A stretch of DNA of 64,000 nt from Chryseobacterium scophthalmum (GTDB taxonomy: Bacteria > Bacteroidota > Bacteroidia > Flavobacteriales > Weeksellaceae). Within the stretch, counting starts at the first letter, position 1; every line of letters begins with the position of its first letter. The notes below the pieces were generated by a model that saw only the letters and a program-made list of their open reading frames with translations, was not told the DNA's origin and did not search any database. The translations under genes were made by a program, and so were the position numbers. The stretch covers positions 806,001 through 870,000 of the forward strand of contig NZ_FSRQ01000001.1 of the NCBI RefSeq assembly GCF_900143185.1, given 5' to 3'. Below are positions 35,962 to 44,052 of the stretch, one piece after another.

Positions 35962-36750
35962 TTATTTATCTGTTAGTTCAAGTGGATTATTGATTTGATT
36001 TTCTTTAGCTTTTTTTTCAATTTCTTTAATTATTTCTTCTGGTTTTTTATCGACCAATTTAATTTTATTATTATAAACTAATGCTTTGAATTTTCTAGCA
36101 GGATCTTTCTTATTTAGCTCTATTTCTTTTAGAAATTTTTTCCGGGTAATTGTATATGAAGAACTAAAATTTATCCGTGAAGGATATTGGGAATTTGGAG
36201 TAATTTTTTTTTGAATACCTAGAAATGCAAATTGATAATCACCTGAAGAATCTTTCATTTCTAAAATCAATCCAGGTAATCCTCCAAACTTATAAGGACC
36301 TAAAGGTATAGGTATCTTATCACAAAACCAAGCTTCCCATTTTCTACCTCTAAATCTTGTCAAAGCTTTCGTCACATTATAATCTCCGATCTTTTTTTTA
36401 TCTGATGTTATTTTCCAATCGAGGGAAATAGAATCTTGATAGATATATTTATCTCCATCCATAATTTCTTCATAGACAAAATATTGCTTATCAAATTGTT
36501 TACTTATTTTATAAGACATATTACCATCAGATATTTCAAACTTTTTCGTTTCTGTATACAAAGAATCTTCCTTAAAACCCTGATAATCGTAGAACACACT
36601 ATTGTTTTTGTTAATCTCAAGAGCCATTTCTCTTTTATTTGTATTTGCGCTATTATAATCAGGTCTAGAAGAAAATAAGTAAATTATTCTTAAATTCTGA
36701 GAATAACCTGTCAAGAAAAAAAGATTCAATATTAAGATTAAGAATTTCAT
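35962..36750 (-). CDS. GLPGLI family protein, exported
   Basis: 262 residues with a signal peptide (1-17, ending YSQ). It carries the family signature in PLGPYKFGGLPGLILEMKDSSG (near residue 150), preceded by an AWF segment. The family is nearly restricted to Bacteroidota and its function is unknown; members are frequent near genes for small GG-leader peptides. Here it follows such a peptide gene by 77 bases and precedes a thioredoxin gene by 61 bases, all leftward. Confidence 0.88.
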   Translation of the reverse strand: MKFLILILNLFFLTGYSQNLRIIYLFSSRPDYNSANTNKREMALEINKNNSVFYDYQGFKEDSLYTETKKFEISDGNMSYKISKQFDKQYFVYEEIMDGDKYIYQDSISLDWKITSDKKKIGDYNVTKALTRFRGRKWEAWFCDKIPIPLGPYKFGGLPGLILEMKDSSGDYQFAFLGIQKKITPNSQYPSRINFSSSYTITRKKFLKEIELNKKDPARKFKALVYNNKIKLVDKKPEEIIKEIEKKAKENQINNPLELTDK

Positions 36751-36827
36751 ATCGTATATTTTTAAGCATAAAGTTGAGGTAATTTAGTACCTCAACTACT
36801 GTAATTTAAATAAAAAAATGCCTAGAT

Positions 36828-37046
36828 TTATCCTATGTCTGTGGTTGGTTCAAGTCCAGTTGATGGAGGATTATTGGTTCCGCAATAAATAGCATAATAT
36901 CCTGCACCACATCCACCCTCATGACAACCTCCACAATCATAAGTTCCTTCTTTACAGCATTGATACAACTTGCTTGTTCCTGTGTTACGCAAACCACCAT
37001 TTAAAGTCTTCAATTCTTTTCTTGAAAGCTTTTTTAAATTTTTCAT
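36828..37046 (-). CDS. Bacteriocin-like peptide with GG leader and six cysteines
   Basis: 72 residues. The leader MKNLKKLSRKELKTLNGG is the ComC/bacteriocin type, with cleavage expected after Gly17-Gly18 by a peptidase-containing ABC transporter. The 54-residue core has six Cys (a CC pair, CGGC, then two single Cys) and many Gly residues, enough for three disulfides or for Cys-based modification. It belongs to the 'bacteriocin-like protein' group common in Chryseobacterium, whose activity is unproven. No ABC exporter, LanM, radical SAM enzyme or other modification enzyme lies nearby. Confidence 0.82.
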   Translation of the reverse strand: MKNLKKLSRKELKTLNGGLRNTGTSKLYQCCKEGTYDCGGCHEGGCGAGYYAIYCGTNNPPSTGLEPTTDIG

Positions 37047-37389
37047 AAATAAAATTTTTTAATTAATAATATTTGATGTAGCAATTTTTTAGATTGTTTT
37101 TACAAGTTTAAAAATTACTTTATGCTCCACCAACTAAGAAATTAATTACGTCGATTAGAAAACTAATTAAAAATATTTCTGTCTAAAATTTAACTATCTA
37201 AAAATACATTTTAAAATTTAGTAAAAAATCAAAATATGGTCTTTTTTAACTTGTAAAATTCCGGAAAAGTACAATACCTTTTCTTGATTTTATAAGCAAA
37301 CATCAGTAAGTTGGCTTTTTAAATATTTTAACAGCTGTATAACTTAAAAATGAGTGACACCAGCTTTTCACAAAAATTAATTTCGAAAT
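37047..37389. other. Divergent regulatory region between the peptide operon and the XRE gene
   Basis: 343 bases, very AT-rich, with no ORF of interest. It must hold the promoter of the leftward peptide/GLPGLI/TlpA unit and that of the XRE gene. I see no clear palindromic operator. Confidence 0.4.
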
Positions 37390-37743
37390 ATGGATATTGG
37401 TACTAAAATCAAAAAATTAAGAAACAAAAATCATCTTTCCCAAAGTGAATTAGCTTTTGAGTTAGAAATTTCACAAGGAACTTTACACAACATAGAAAGT
37501 GGAAATTCAAAGAAAATAGATTTTTTATTGGTGGATAAAATTTGCCAGTTTTTTGATAAAGATTTTAAATATTTCTTAGATGAAAAGCCAGTGAATAATA
37601 TAAATAAAAATCACAATCAAACTATTTTTCTAAATAATCTCCAAGAAAATTATTTAGTAGAATTCAAAAATTTAGTCATAAGAAATAAAGAAAATGAAGA
37701 AGTTATTAAAGATTTAAAAAATAAACTTAACCTGAAAAAATAG
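37390..37743 (+). CDS. XRE-family helix-turn-helix regulator
   Basis: 117 residues: an N-terminal HTH (residues 5-60, with LSQSELAFELEISQGTLHNIE as turn and recognition helix), a polar linker and a C-terminal helix likely to dimerise (about 85-117). Short XRE proteins of this kind bind operators as dimers. It is divergent from the bacteriocin-like operon, so it may control it; this is inferred from position alone. Confidence 0.85.
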   Translation: MDIGTKIKKLRNKNHLSQSELAFELEISQGTLHNIESGNSKKIDFLLVDKICQFFDKDFKYFLDEKPVNNINKNHNQTIFLNNLQENYLVEFKNLVIRNKENEEVIKDLKNKLNLKK

Positions 37744-37773
37744 AAGAGCACAATTTTATTAAAAACTAGAAAT

Positions 37774-37798
37774 AGCTTCTTTTAAAGCTCTTTTTTTA
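37774..37798 (+). terminator. Weak intrinsic terminator after the XRE gene
   Basis: AGCTT/AAGCT short stem followed by a T-run of seven. Confidence 0.45.
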
Positions 37799-37866
37799 TT
37801 CAATCTAAAAAACACTATTATAGATTTTATTTATCAATAAGTATTTTTTCAATAGACAAAACTGTG

Positions 37867-37874
37867 TATATTTG
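37867..37874 (+). promoter_or_regulatory. -7 box of the peroxiredoxin gene
   Basis: TATATTTG, an exact TAnnTTTG match, 37 bases before the start codon. Confidence 0.55.
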
Positions 37875-37910
37875 CACTGTAAAATTAATCAAATAAAAAA
37901 TTAGAAAATT

Positions 37911-38543
37911 ATGTCTTTAGTAGGTAAAAAATTTCCAAACGTAACGATTGACGCAATGTCTGAAATGGGTGATGATCTTAGAATCAACATCTTTGAAGAA
38001 ACTACAAGAAACCAACAAAAAGTGCTTTTATTCTGGTACCCAAAAGATTTTACTTTTGTTTGCCCGACTGAGCTTCACGCATTTCAAGAAGCTTTAGGTG
38101 AGTTTGAAAAAAGAAACACTAAAGTAATCGGTGCTTCTTGTGATACAAACGAAGTACACTTTGCTTGGTTAAATGTTTCAAAAGACAACGGTGGTATTGA
38201 AGGAGTTACTTATCCGCTTTTAGCTGATACTCACAGACAATTGGCAAATTTATTAGATATTGTGGATCAGGATCTTGAATTTGACGAAGAAGGAAATGAG
38301 TATTTCACAGGTTCAAACGTAACATACAGAGCAACTTATTTGATCGACGAAACCGGAAAAGTATTCCACGAGTCGGTAAATGATATGCCTTTAGGAAGAA
38401 ACGTAAAAGAATATTTAAGATTAATCGATGCTTATACTCACGTTCAGAAGCACGGTGAAGTTTGCCCTGCAAACTGGGAAGAAGGTAAAGATGCAATGAA
38501 AGCTGACAGAACTTCTACTGCTGAATATTTAGCTAAAAATTAA
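37911..38543 (+). CDS. Peroxiredoxin, AhpC/TSA family (typical 2-Cys)
   Basis: 210 residues, cytosolic. The peroxidatic Cys51 is in FTFVCPTE and the resolving Cys185 in EVCPANW, the AhpC arrangement. It reduces hydrogen peroxide and organic peroxides and needs a thiol donor; the thioredoxin encoded 147 bases downstream is a natural partner. Between them lies an inverted-repeat element that may separate or modulate the two transcripts. Confidence 0.92.
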   Translation: MSLVGKKFPNVTIDAMSEMGDDLRINIFEETTRNQQKVLLFWYPKDFTFVCPTELHAFQEALGEFEKRNTKVIGASCDTNEVHFAWLNVSKDNGGIEGVTYPLLADTHRQLANLLDIVDQDLEFDEEGNEYFTGSNVTYRATYLIDETGKVFHESVNDMPLGRNVKEYLRLIDAYTHVQKHGEVCPANWEEGKDAMKADRTSTAEYLAKN

Positions 38544-38555
38544 TAAATTAAATTT

Positions 38556-38667
38556 AACAATGTAGCAAAATATAATGTACCAATATAGCAATGTAGCAGT
38601 TTACCAATATTTTGGATCTGGTAAATTTAATTGTTACACTGGTAAATTATTAGATTGCTACATTGTT
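38556..38667. repeat. Imperfect palindromic intergenic element, 112 bp
   Basis: AACAATGTAGCAA at 38556-38568 is a perfect inverted copy of TTGCTACATTGTT at 38655-38667. Inside are further copies of AATGTAGCA/AATGTACCA-like units and TTTACCA opposed by TGGTAAA, so the whole can fold into a long stem. It resembles dispersed palindromic repeats seen between genes in Chryseobacterium; no ORF. Confidence 0.7.
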
Positions 38668-38690
38668 TATTTTTTCTAAAAAAATAAACA

Positions 38691-38996
38691 ATGTATACAG
38701 AATTAACAGAAGATACGTTACAAAATATCGTTAACGAAAACGAAAAAGTAGTGGTACAATATGGCGCAACATGGTGTGGCAACTGCAGAATCATGAAGCC
38801 TAAATTCAAAAAACTAGCATCAGAAAATGACGCAATTCCTTTTCTATATGTAGATGCTGAAAAATTACCGGAAAGCAGAAAATTAGCAAAAGTCGACAAC
38901 TTGCCTACTTTCGCAATTTTCAAAAATGGTGAATTGGTGAACCAAGTGCAGTCTAACCAAGCTGAAAGTTTAATTAACCTTTTTAATGAATTGTAA
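38691..38996 (+). CDS. Thioredoxin family protein
   Basis: 101 residues, cytosolic thioredoxin fold. The active site is WCGNC (Cys29 and Cys32) in ATWCGNCRIMKPKF, with the cis-Pro segment DNLPTFAIF near residue 73. The dipeptide Gly-Asn in place of Gly-Pro changes redox potential in other family members. It follows the peroxiredoxin gene and precedes a small conserved gene by 2 bases; it probably supplies electrons to the peroxiredoxin. Confidence 0.9.
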   Translation: MYTELTEDTLQNIVNENEKVVVQYGATWCGNCRIMKPKFKKLASENDAIPFLYVDAEKLPESRKLAKVDNLPTFAIFKNGELVNQVQSNQAESLINLFNEL

Positions 38997-38998
38997 TT

Positions 38999-39247
38999 AT
39001 GAAACTGCCAATTATCAGACAATTTTATCAGAATCAGACTCCTGAAAATCTTGAAAAAACTTTAGGGGTTTTAGAATCTTTCACAGAGTTTAGAGGAACT
39101 ACAGAAGAAGACATGAATGTTGCAGGTGAATTGATTACCAATATTTGTGGAGCTTTAGAAGTTCACGCCAACGTACAAAACGGAATGAGCGAAAAAGATG
39201 CTTTAAACTCTTTTGCACAAAAAGTTTTAGGATCAATTGATAAGTAA
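38999..39247 (+). CDS. Small conserved protein (DUF6952-like)
   Basis: 82 residues, soluble and mainly helical, no Cys motif apart from one Cys in NICGALEVH. It resembles the short Bacteroidota family annotated DUF6952, found directly after the same thioredoxin/peroxiredoxin pair; this assignment is from memory of the pattern. It starts 2 bases after the thioredoxin stop, so it is cotranscribed and probably linked to peroxide defence. Confidence 0.75.
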   Translation: MKLPIIRQFYQNQTPENLEKTLGVLESFTEFRGTTEEDMNVAGELITNICGALEVHANVQNGMSEKDALNSFAQKVLGSIDK

Positions 39248-39249
39248 TA

Positions 39250-39350
39250 TTTAAACACTAATTCTACGAATGTTTTTTCACTAATCTGCACAAATATTTA
39301 ATTTAAAAATTGTGTTATTTGTGAGTAAATTAGTGCTATTTGTGTTTAAA
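39250..39350. repeat. Nested inverted-repeat intergenic element, 101 bp
   Basis: Outer arms TTTAAACAC (39250-39258) and GTGTTTAAA (39342-39350), inner arms CACTAAT (39279-39285) and ATTAGTG (39329-39335), and CACAAAT/ATTTGTG closer to the centre. The units ATTAGTG and ATTTGTG are typical of dispersed intergenic repeats in Flavobacteriia. Distinct in sequence from the element at 38556. Confidence 0.65.
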
Positions 39351-39361
39351 ATACCAAAAAT

Positions 39362-39393
39362 AAAATCCCGATGAAAAGACATCAGGATTTTTT
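39362..39393 (+). terminator. Intrinsic terminator
   Basis: AAAATCC(C)GATG/CATC(A)GGATTTT stem with one mismatch, a 6-base loop and a T-run. It ends the peroxiredoxin/thioredoxin transcript. Confidence 0.7.
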
Positions 39394-39463
39394 GGGTTTA
39401 TAAAAGTGAATTATAAAATTTCGCTCAAACTCATAACTTATAATTCATAATTCTTCACTAAAA

Positions 39464-40153
39464 TTAGCTTCTTCTGCTCATTAAAATTCTTAAGATATAC
39501 CAGAATAATAACATAATAGAAGCGAAAAGCTGTAAAGATGCTCCAACGTACTGATCTGTTGTATAAGAATCTTTCAGTTTACTTGTCTGATATAAAATTG
39601 TAACCGAAGCTAAGATCACCATTCCTACTGAGAACCAAAGTCCAAGGTCAAAACCGAAGATCATTCCGGCAACAATTAATCCTAAAGCAATAAATCCTCC
39701 GATTGTAATAATATTTCTAAGGAATGAAAAATCTCTTTTAGAAGTAAAAGCTACTGCAGAAACTCCTGCAAACATAGCAATTGTAAGAGTTGCTGCCTGA
39801 AAAATCAATTGACCAGTATTGGGATAAGCCATCACCATATACATCATTGGTAAAAAGATAATTGCCTGAAGCAAAGTATAAAGAGCAAGACCTAAATATT
39901 GAGTAGATCTGCTTTGAGCTAAAGACCATTTGTTTGCTAAAAAAGAAGCCAGCCAAAATATCCCCAAAACCAAAAGCCAGCTGTATTTCTGCCCAACCAT
40001 CATATAAACCATTTCGCCTGGAACAACTGCTAATAAAGTAGTCTCAACAGCAATAAATGCAAGAATCGCAAAAGCAACATGCAAATAGGTTTTTTTGTAA
40101 AAACTAGCCTTTTCTACATCCGAAGAATGCGCGACTAAAACATCTGTCATCAT
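39464..40153 (-). CDS. Bax inhibitor-1/YccA-family membrane protein
   Basis: 229 residues with seven predicted membrane helices beginning after a short cytosolic segment with SDVEKASFYKKTYLHV. The family pattern AVTLTIAMFAGVSAVAFTSKRDFS and the Asp in GFDLGLWFSVG are present. Members conduct or regulate calcium and protons in response to pH (BsYetJ) or interact with FtsH (YccA); which applies here is unknown. Confidence 0.88.
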   Translation of the reverse strand: MMTDVLVAHSSDVEKASFYKKTYLHVAFAILAFIAVETTLLAVVPGEMVYMMVGQKYSWLLVLGIFWLASFLANKWSLAQSRSTQYLGLALYTLLQAIIFLPMMYMVMAYPNTGQLIFQAATLTIAMFAGVSAVAFTSKRDFSFLRNIITIGGFIALGLIVAGMIFGFDLGLWFSVGMVILASVTILYQTSKLKDSYTTDQYVGASLQLFASIMLLFWYILRILMSRRS

Positions 40154-40176
40154 AAGTTCTCTATTTATAATTTTAA

Positions 40177-40776
40177 TTATTTCTCTTCTTCGTTGATTAC
40201 ATAAAACCTAATTCTATGGGTCGGAATAGTTGTAACCAAACCATTACTCTCGTAATATTCTGATAAATTAATATACGAAAAAACTTTAAATTTATCATTT
40301 ACCTGCCAATTATCTCTTCTACTTAAACCTTCTTCAGAATTGAGTAATTCTAATTTTTCTAAATTTCCTTCATATTTGCTATCACCATATTTTTTAGAAA
40401 TTTCATCAACAAGCTTATAATACTTTTTGATCATCGCTTTATTAAAACTTAGCGATTTATTAATGTTATCACCTTTTTCAAAGTTACGAACATCCCATTC
40501 ATACAGAATTTCTGCTATTGCAGAGTCTTCTTTATATAGTTTATAAAATACTAATAAATTTGGTATTTCTTTTTCTTTTCTTTCAAAAACAAAAGGAACA
40601 ATAACTGGTTTTACTGAAATATATTCCTTATCAGTTTTATAAATTTTACTTCCTAATTTTTTTTCAAGTTCAAAATAATAGTCAATTTTCTTTCCCTTAA
40701 TATCTGTTTGAATAGTATTTTGTGAAAAAATAAACTGGCTTATTAATAAAATAGATCCAAATAATAATCTTTTCAT
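40177..40776 (-). CDS. Exported protein, unknown function
   Basis: 199 residues from the ATG at 40776; a TTG four codons earlier is possible but the ATG starts a clean signal peptide (1-18, ending FSQ). The mature part is charged, with a helical centre and a beta-rich end. No domain recognised. It lies 20 bases after the gene to its right, in the same direction, and 23 bases before the Bax inhibitor gene. Confidence 0.6.
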   Translation of the reverse strand: MKRLLFGSILLISQFIFSQNTIQTDIKGKKIDYYFELEKKLGSKIYKTDKEYISVKPVIVPFVFERKEKEIPNLLVFYKLYKEDSAIAEILYEWDVRNFEKGDNINKSLSFNKAMIKKYYKLVDEISKKYGDSKYEGNLEKLELLNSEEGLSRRDNWQVNDKFKVFSYINLSEYYESNGLVTTIPTHRIRFYVINEEEK

Positions 40777-40796
40777 TTGTATTTTCAACTGTAAAA

Positions 40797-41243
40797 TTAT
40801 TTACTGTAATCTGGTTTTACACCAAGAATTTTACCATCATTTTCAAAAATCACCGTAATCAAATCTCTCGGCGGATCATTTTTATCATCTGTATATTTAT
40901 ACTGAACCGAAGGATAAGTCTGATTATCGGGTAGCTTTTGATATCCTGATTGATAAACCTCAGTCTTTCTTTCAAAGCTTATTCCGCCAGAAAGCCTTTG
41001 GATCATATTTTCATCTACCAGACTCTTTACCTTTTCAGAAATAAGAGTTCCAACCGCTTGTTTATCTGCTGTTTTTAGAGCAGAAATAAATTTAGAGAAT
41101 GACTGATTGTACAATTCAATTTTATCTTTAGGAATAGAGGCCGAAATATCCATTGGAGGATTTTGAACTTCCATTTTTTTCACCTCTTGTGCGAAAGCTG
41201 ATGAAACCGAAAACAGACACAGAACAACGATTAATTTTTTCAT
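40797..41243 (-). CDS. Small exported protein, unknown (NTF2-like possibility)
   Basis: 148 residues with a signal peptide (1-18, ending AFAQ). The mature part, an N-terminal helix rich in Lys/Ala/Ser followed by strands ending DLITVIFENDGKILGVKPDYSK, resembles the shape of DUF3887/NTF2-like small domains, but I see no diagnostic motif. Probably cotranscribed with the next gene leftwards. Confidence 0.6.
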   Translation of the reverse strand: MKKLIVVLCLFSVSSAFAQEVKKMEVQNPPMDISASIPKDKIELYNQSFSKFISALKTADKQAVGTLISEKVKSLVDENMIQRLSGGISFERKTEVYQSGYQKLPDNQTYPSVQYKYTDDKNDPPRDLITVIFENDGKILGVKPDYSK

Positions 41244-41290
41244 TTTTATGAGATATTTAAATTTGGCTGACCTAATTTAAGCTAAATAAA

Positions 41291-42325
41291 TTAAATAACC
41301 TCCAAAAACTTCATTGTATCTATATTATCCGCATAAGTATTCAATCCTGGGTTTTGTGCTTCTCCGAATTGAATAGAGTCGATTCCTAGCTCATTTTTAG
41401 CAACAACACACTGAATATTTTCTTCATTTTCAGCAATAAAATCTTTCACTTCATCCAAAGAAGAATATCTGCTGAAATTAATCACAGAAAGCGGACTGAA
41501 TAATTGGGCATCTTCTTTCAACATTACAAAATTATTATCCCAGAATTTATCCTGATTTAAAAGGTAAACGGCTCTGTTGTAATCGTAATTATTGGCGTAT
41601 TTGTTATGATTGATAATTTCTTTAAAGTCTAAGAAACTCTCAAACAATCTGTCGATTACAAAATCCTGCGGAATAAAAATTCGGGTCACATTTCTGCATC
41701 CCAAACCAAAATACTGGAAAATATCATGAGCCAAAAGTTTCAGTTCTTCTTCCGTTTCCTCACCTTTCAAAACCGCGATCGAGGTTCTGTTTTTACGGAT
41801 AATGCTTAGATGATTCTTAAAATAATATTCCAGATATCTTGCCGTATTATTGCTTCCTGTAGCAATCACCGCATCAAAATTTTCTAATCTTTCAACCAAT
41901 TCAAAATTGATTGCTTCTTCAGAAAATTCGTTCCATTTTTTAAGTAAAAACGGAAGCATTGTTTTATCTTTTGATGATAACTTGATTAGAGGAATGTGAT
42001 TGCTTAAGATCACAGAGATCACATCATGTAAACCTACCAAAGGAATGTTTCCGGCAAGAATTAATCCTACTTTTTTTGAAGTTTTAGATGGTGAATAGTG
42101 CTGCAACCATTCATTTATATTTTCTTCAGTCAGCAATTCAGACCATTGCTTCAAAGCATATTTCTGATTATCAGCCGTAAACCACGGATTTTCAATTTCT
42201 GATTTCTTCAACACTTGTTGAAATTCAGCATCATTCTCATTATAATATTCAGAATTCTTTGCTAAAAACTCTTTTATATAAGCACTTAATTTATTTAGTC
42301 CTAAAACTCTACTTTCGATATTCAT
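41291..42325 (-). CDS. Acyl-CoA reductase, LuxC-like
   Basis: 344 residues, cytosolic, aldehyde-dehydrogenase-like fold of the LuxC family. The catalytic Cys lies in FGLGCRNVTRIFIP (near 211), and a nucleotide-binding segment VGLILAGNIPLVGLHDVI is near residue 87. LuxC-type enzymes reduce acyl-CoA or acyl groups with NADPH to aldehydes; in non-luminous Bacteroidota the substrate is not established. It is divergent from a ferredoxin gene, with 59 bases between the starts; this pairing may supply electrons. Confidence 0.85.
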   Translation of the reverse strand: MNIESRVLGLNKLSAYIKEFLAKNSEYYNENDAEFQQVLKKSEIENPWFTADNQKYALKQWSELLTEENINEWLQHYSPSKTSKKVGLILAGNIPLVGLHDVISVILSNHIPLIKLSSKDKTMLPFLLKKWNEFSEEAINFELVERLENFDAVIATGSNNTARYLEYYFKNHLSIIRKNRTSIAVLKGEETEEELKLLAHDIFQYFGLGCRNVTRIFIPQDFVIDRLFESFLDFKEIINHNKYANNYDYNRAVYLLNQDKFWDNNFVMLKEDAQLFSPLSVINFSRYSSLDEVKDFIAENEENIQCVVAKNELGIDSIQFGEAQNPGLNTYADNIDTMKFLEVI

Positions 42326-42384
42326 AATTACTGTAAAATTGGGGAATATTTTGTAATTTTGTGCAAATTTAAAAAAAATTAGCG

Positions 42385-42735
42385 ATGGCTATTAAAATAA
42401 CTGATGAATGCATTAATTGTGGGGCTTGCGAACCAGAATGTCCAAACAATGCAATATATGAAGGAGCGGTAGATTGGAAAGCATCCGAGGGTACTGAACT
42501 TTCAGGAACTGTAACTTTACCATCAGGTCTTACAGTTGACGCAGATGCACCACAGGAACCTGTGAGTGACGATGTTTATTTTATTGTAACAGATAAGTGT
42601 ACAGAATGTAAAGGCTTCCATGAGGAGCCACAGTGTGCCGCGGTTTGCCCGGTAGATTGCTGTGTTCCGGATGAAGATCATGTAGAATCTGACGAAGCTT
42701 TGCTAAATAAAAAAGCTTTCTTACACGGTGAATAA
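42385..42735 (+). CDS. 4Fe-4S dicluster ferredoxin
   Basis: 116 residues with two cluster motifs: CINCGACEPECP at the N-terminus (residues 8-19) and CTECKGFHEEPQCAAVCPVDCC in the C-terminal half. The spacing between them includes an acidic loop of about 45 residues rich in Asp, Val and Pro. This is the alvin-type 2[4Fe-4S] ferredoxin that carries electrons at low potential. A candidate -7 box TAATTTTG lies at 42354-42361, inside the 59-base gap to the divergent LuxC-like gene. Confidence 0.92.
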   Translation: MAIKITDECINCGACEPECPNNAIYEGAVDWKASEGTELSGTVTLPSGLTVDADAPQEPVSDDVYFIVTDKCTECKGFHEEPQCAAVCPVDCCVPDEDHVESDEALLNKKAFLHGE

Positions 42736-42740
42736 AAACT

Positions 42741-42768
42741 ACCGTCTCATAGATTATGAGACGGTTTT
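42741..42768 (+). terminator. Intrinsic terminator of the ferredoxin gene
   Basis: Perfect ACCGTCTCATA/TATGAGACGGT inverted repeat with a 3-base loop, then T-rich sequence. Confidence 0.85.
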
Positions 42769-42863
42769 ATTTTATATTTAAATTAAATCTCTTCAAATAG
42801 TAATAATGAAACCGCAAATTTTCTCTATCTTGAGTAAAATTTGCAAAAACAACAAGTAAAATT

Positions 42864-43928
42864 ATGAGCAAAAAGCACAATTTCAGCGCAGGACCATGTA
42901 TCTTACCTCAGGAAGTATTTGAAAAATCGGCAGAAGCTATTTTAGATTTCAACGGGATTGGTTTATCAATTCTTGAGATTTCGCACAGAAGTAAAGATTT
43001 TGTTGCGGTAATGGATGAAGCTCGTGCGATTGTAAAGAGACTGATGAATCTTGGTGATGATTATGAAGTTTTGTATTTGGGAGGCGGTGCAAGTCTTCAA
43101 TTTGCAATGGTGCCTTACAATTTGATGAAAGTAGGCGGAAAAGCTGCTTATCTTGATACAGGAACTTGGGCTGCAGGAGCTATAAAAGAGGCTAAAAAAG
43201 TAGGAAGTGTAGATATTGTAGGTTCTTCTAAAGAAGAAAACTATTCTTTCATTCCTAAAGATTATAAAATAGGTGCAGAATATGATTATTTCCACTGTAC
43301 CTCAAACAATACAATCTACGGAACTCAAATGAAAACTTTCCCTGAAGTGGAAACTTTGATGGTTTGCGACATGAGTTCTGATATTTTCTCAAGACAATTA
43401 GATTTCTCTAAATTTGATTTGATCTACGCCGGAGCTCAGAAAAATATGGGACCTGCAGGGGTAACTTTAGTGGTTGTAAAAAAGGAAATTCTTGAAAAAT
43501 CAGGAAGAGAAAACATGCCTTCTTATTTCGATTATTCTCAGCACATTGCAAAAGAGTCAATGTACAATACTCCACCGGTTTTCCCTGTTTATGCATCTTT
43601 ATTGACTTTACAGTATTTAGAAAAAAATGGAGGAATTGCAGCAGCAGAAGCAAGAAATGAAGCGAAAGCTAAATTATTGTACGACGAAATAGATTCTAAT
43701 CCTTTGTTTGAAACGTTCTGTGTAAAAGAAGACCGTTCTTTGATGAATGTTTCTTTCAAATTAATTGATGAAAACAAGAAAGAAGAATTCGATGCGGCAT
43801 GGAAAGCTGCGGGAATCAATGGATTAAACGGGCACAGAAGTTTGGGTGGTTACAGAGCAAGTATGTATAACGCATTGCCAATAGAAAGTGTACAGGTTTT
43901 GGTAGATGTAATGAAATCTATTAAGTAA
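42864..43928 (+). CDS. serC: Phosphoserine transaminase
   Basis: 354 residues, class V aminotransferase. Lys193 in AGAQKNMGPAG binds pyridoxal phosphate, and HNFSAGPCILPQEV at the start plus LGGGASLQFAMVP near residue 73 are SerC signatures. It converts 3-phosphohydroxypyruvate and glutamate to phosphoserine, the second step of serine synthesis, and can act in pyridoxal phosphate synthesis. serA follows after 124 bases. Confidence 0.94.
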   Translation: MSKKHNFSAGPCILPQEVFEKSAEAILDFNGIGLSILEISHRSKDFVAVMDEARAIVKRLMNLGDDYEVLYLGGGASLQFAMVPYNLMKVGGKAAYLDTGTWAAGAIKEAKKVGSVDIVGSSKEENYSFIPKDYKIGAEYDYFHCTSNNTIYGTQMKTFPEVETLMVCDMSSDIFSRQLDFSKFDLIYAGAQKNMGPAGVTLVVVKKEILEKSGRENMPSYFDYSQHIAKESMYNTPPVFPVYASLLTLQYLEKNGGIAAAEARNEAKAKLLYDEIDSNPLFETFCVKEDRSLMNVSFKLIDENKKEEFDAAWKAAGINGLNGHRSLGGYRASMYNALPIESVQVLVDVMKSIK

Positions 43929-44052
43929 TTTTAGAATTAAAAAATTCAACGATTAAAAGATTATTATCATTGTTAAAATTTTCTTAATTTGCGACCCGAT
44001 TTTAATTTTTAAATATTTTATTTTTTAATCTTTAAATCAAATTTAATAATAA

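Noticed and set aside
42778..42863. Serine-responsive or other riboswitch upstream of serC
   Set aside because: The gap is under 100 bases and shows no conserved aptamer-like helices.
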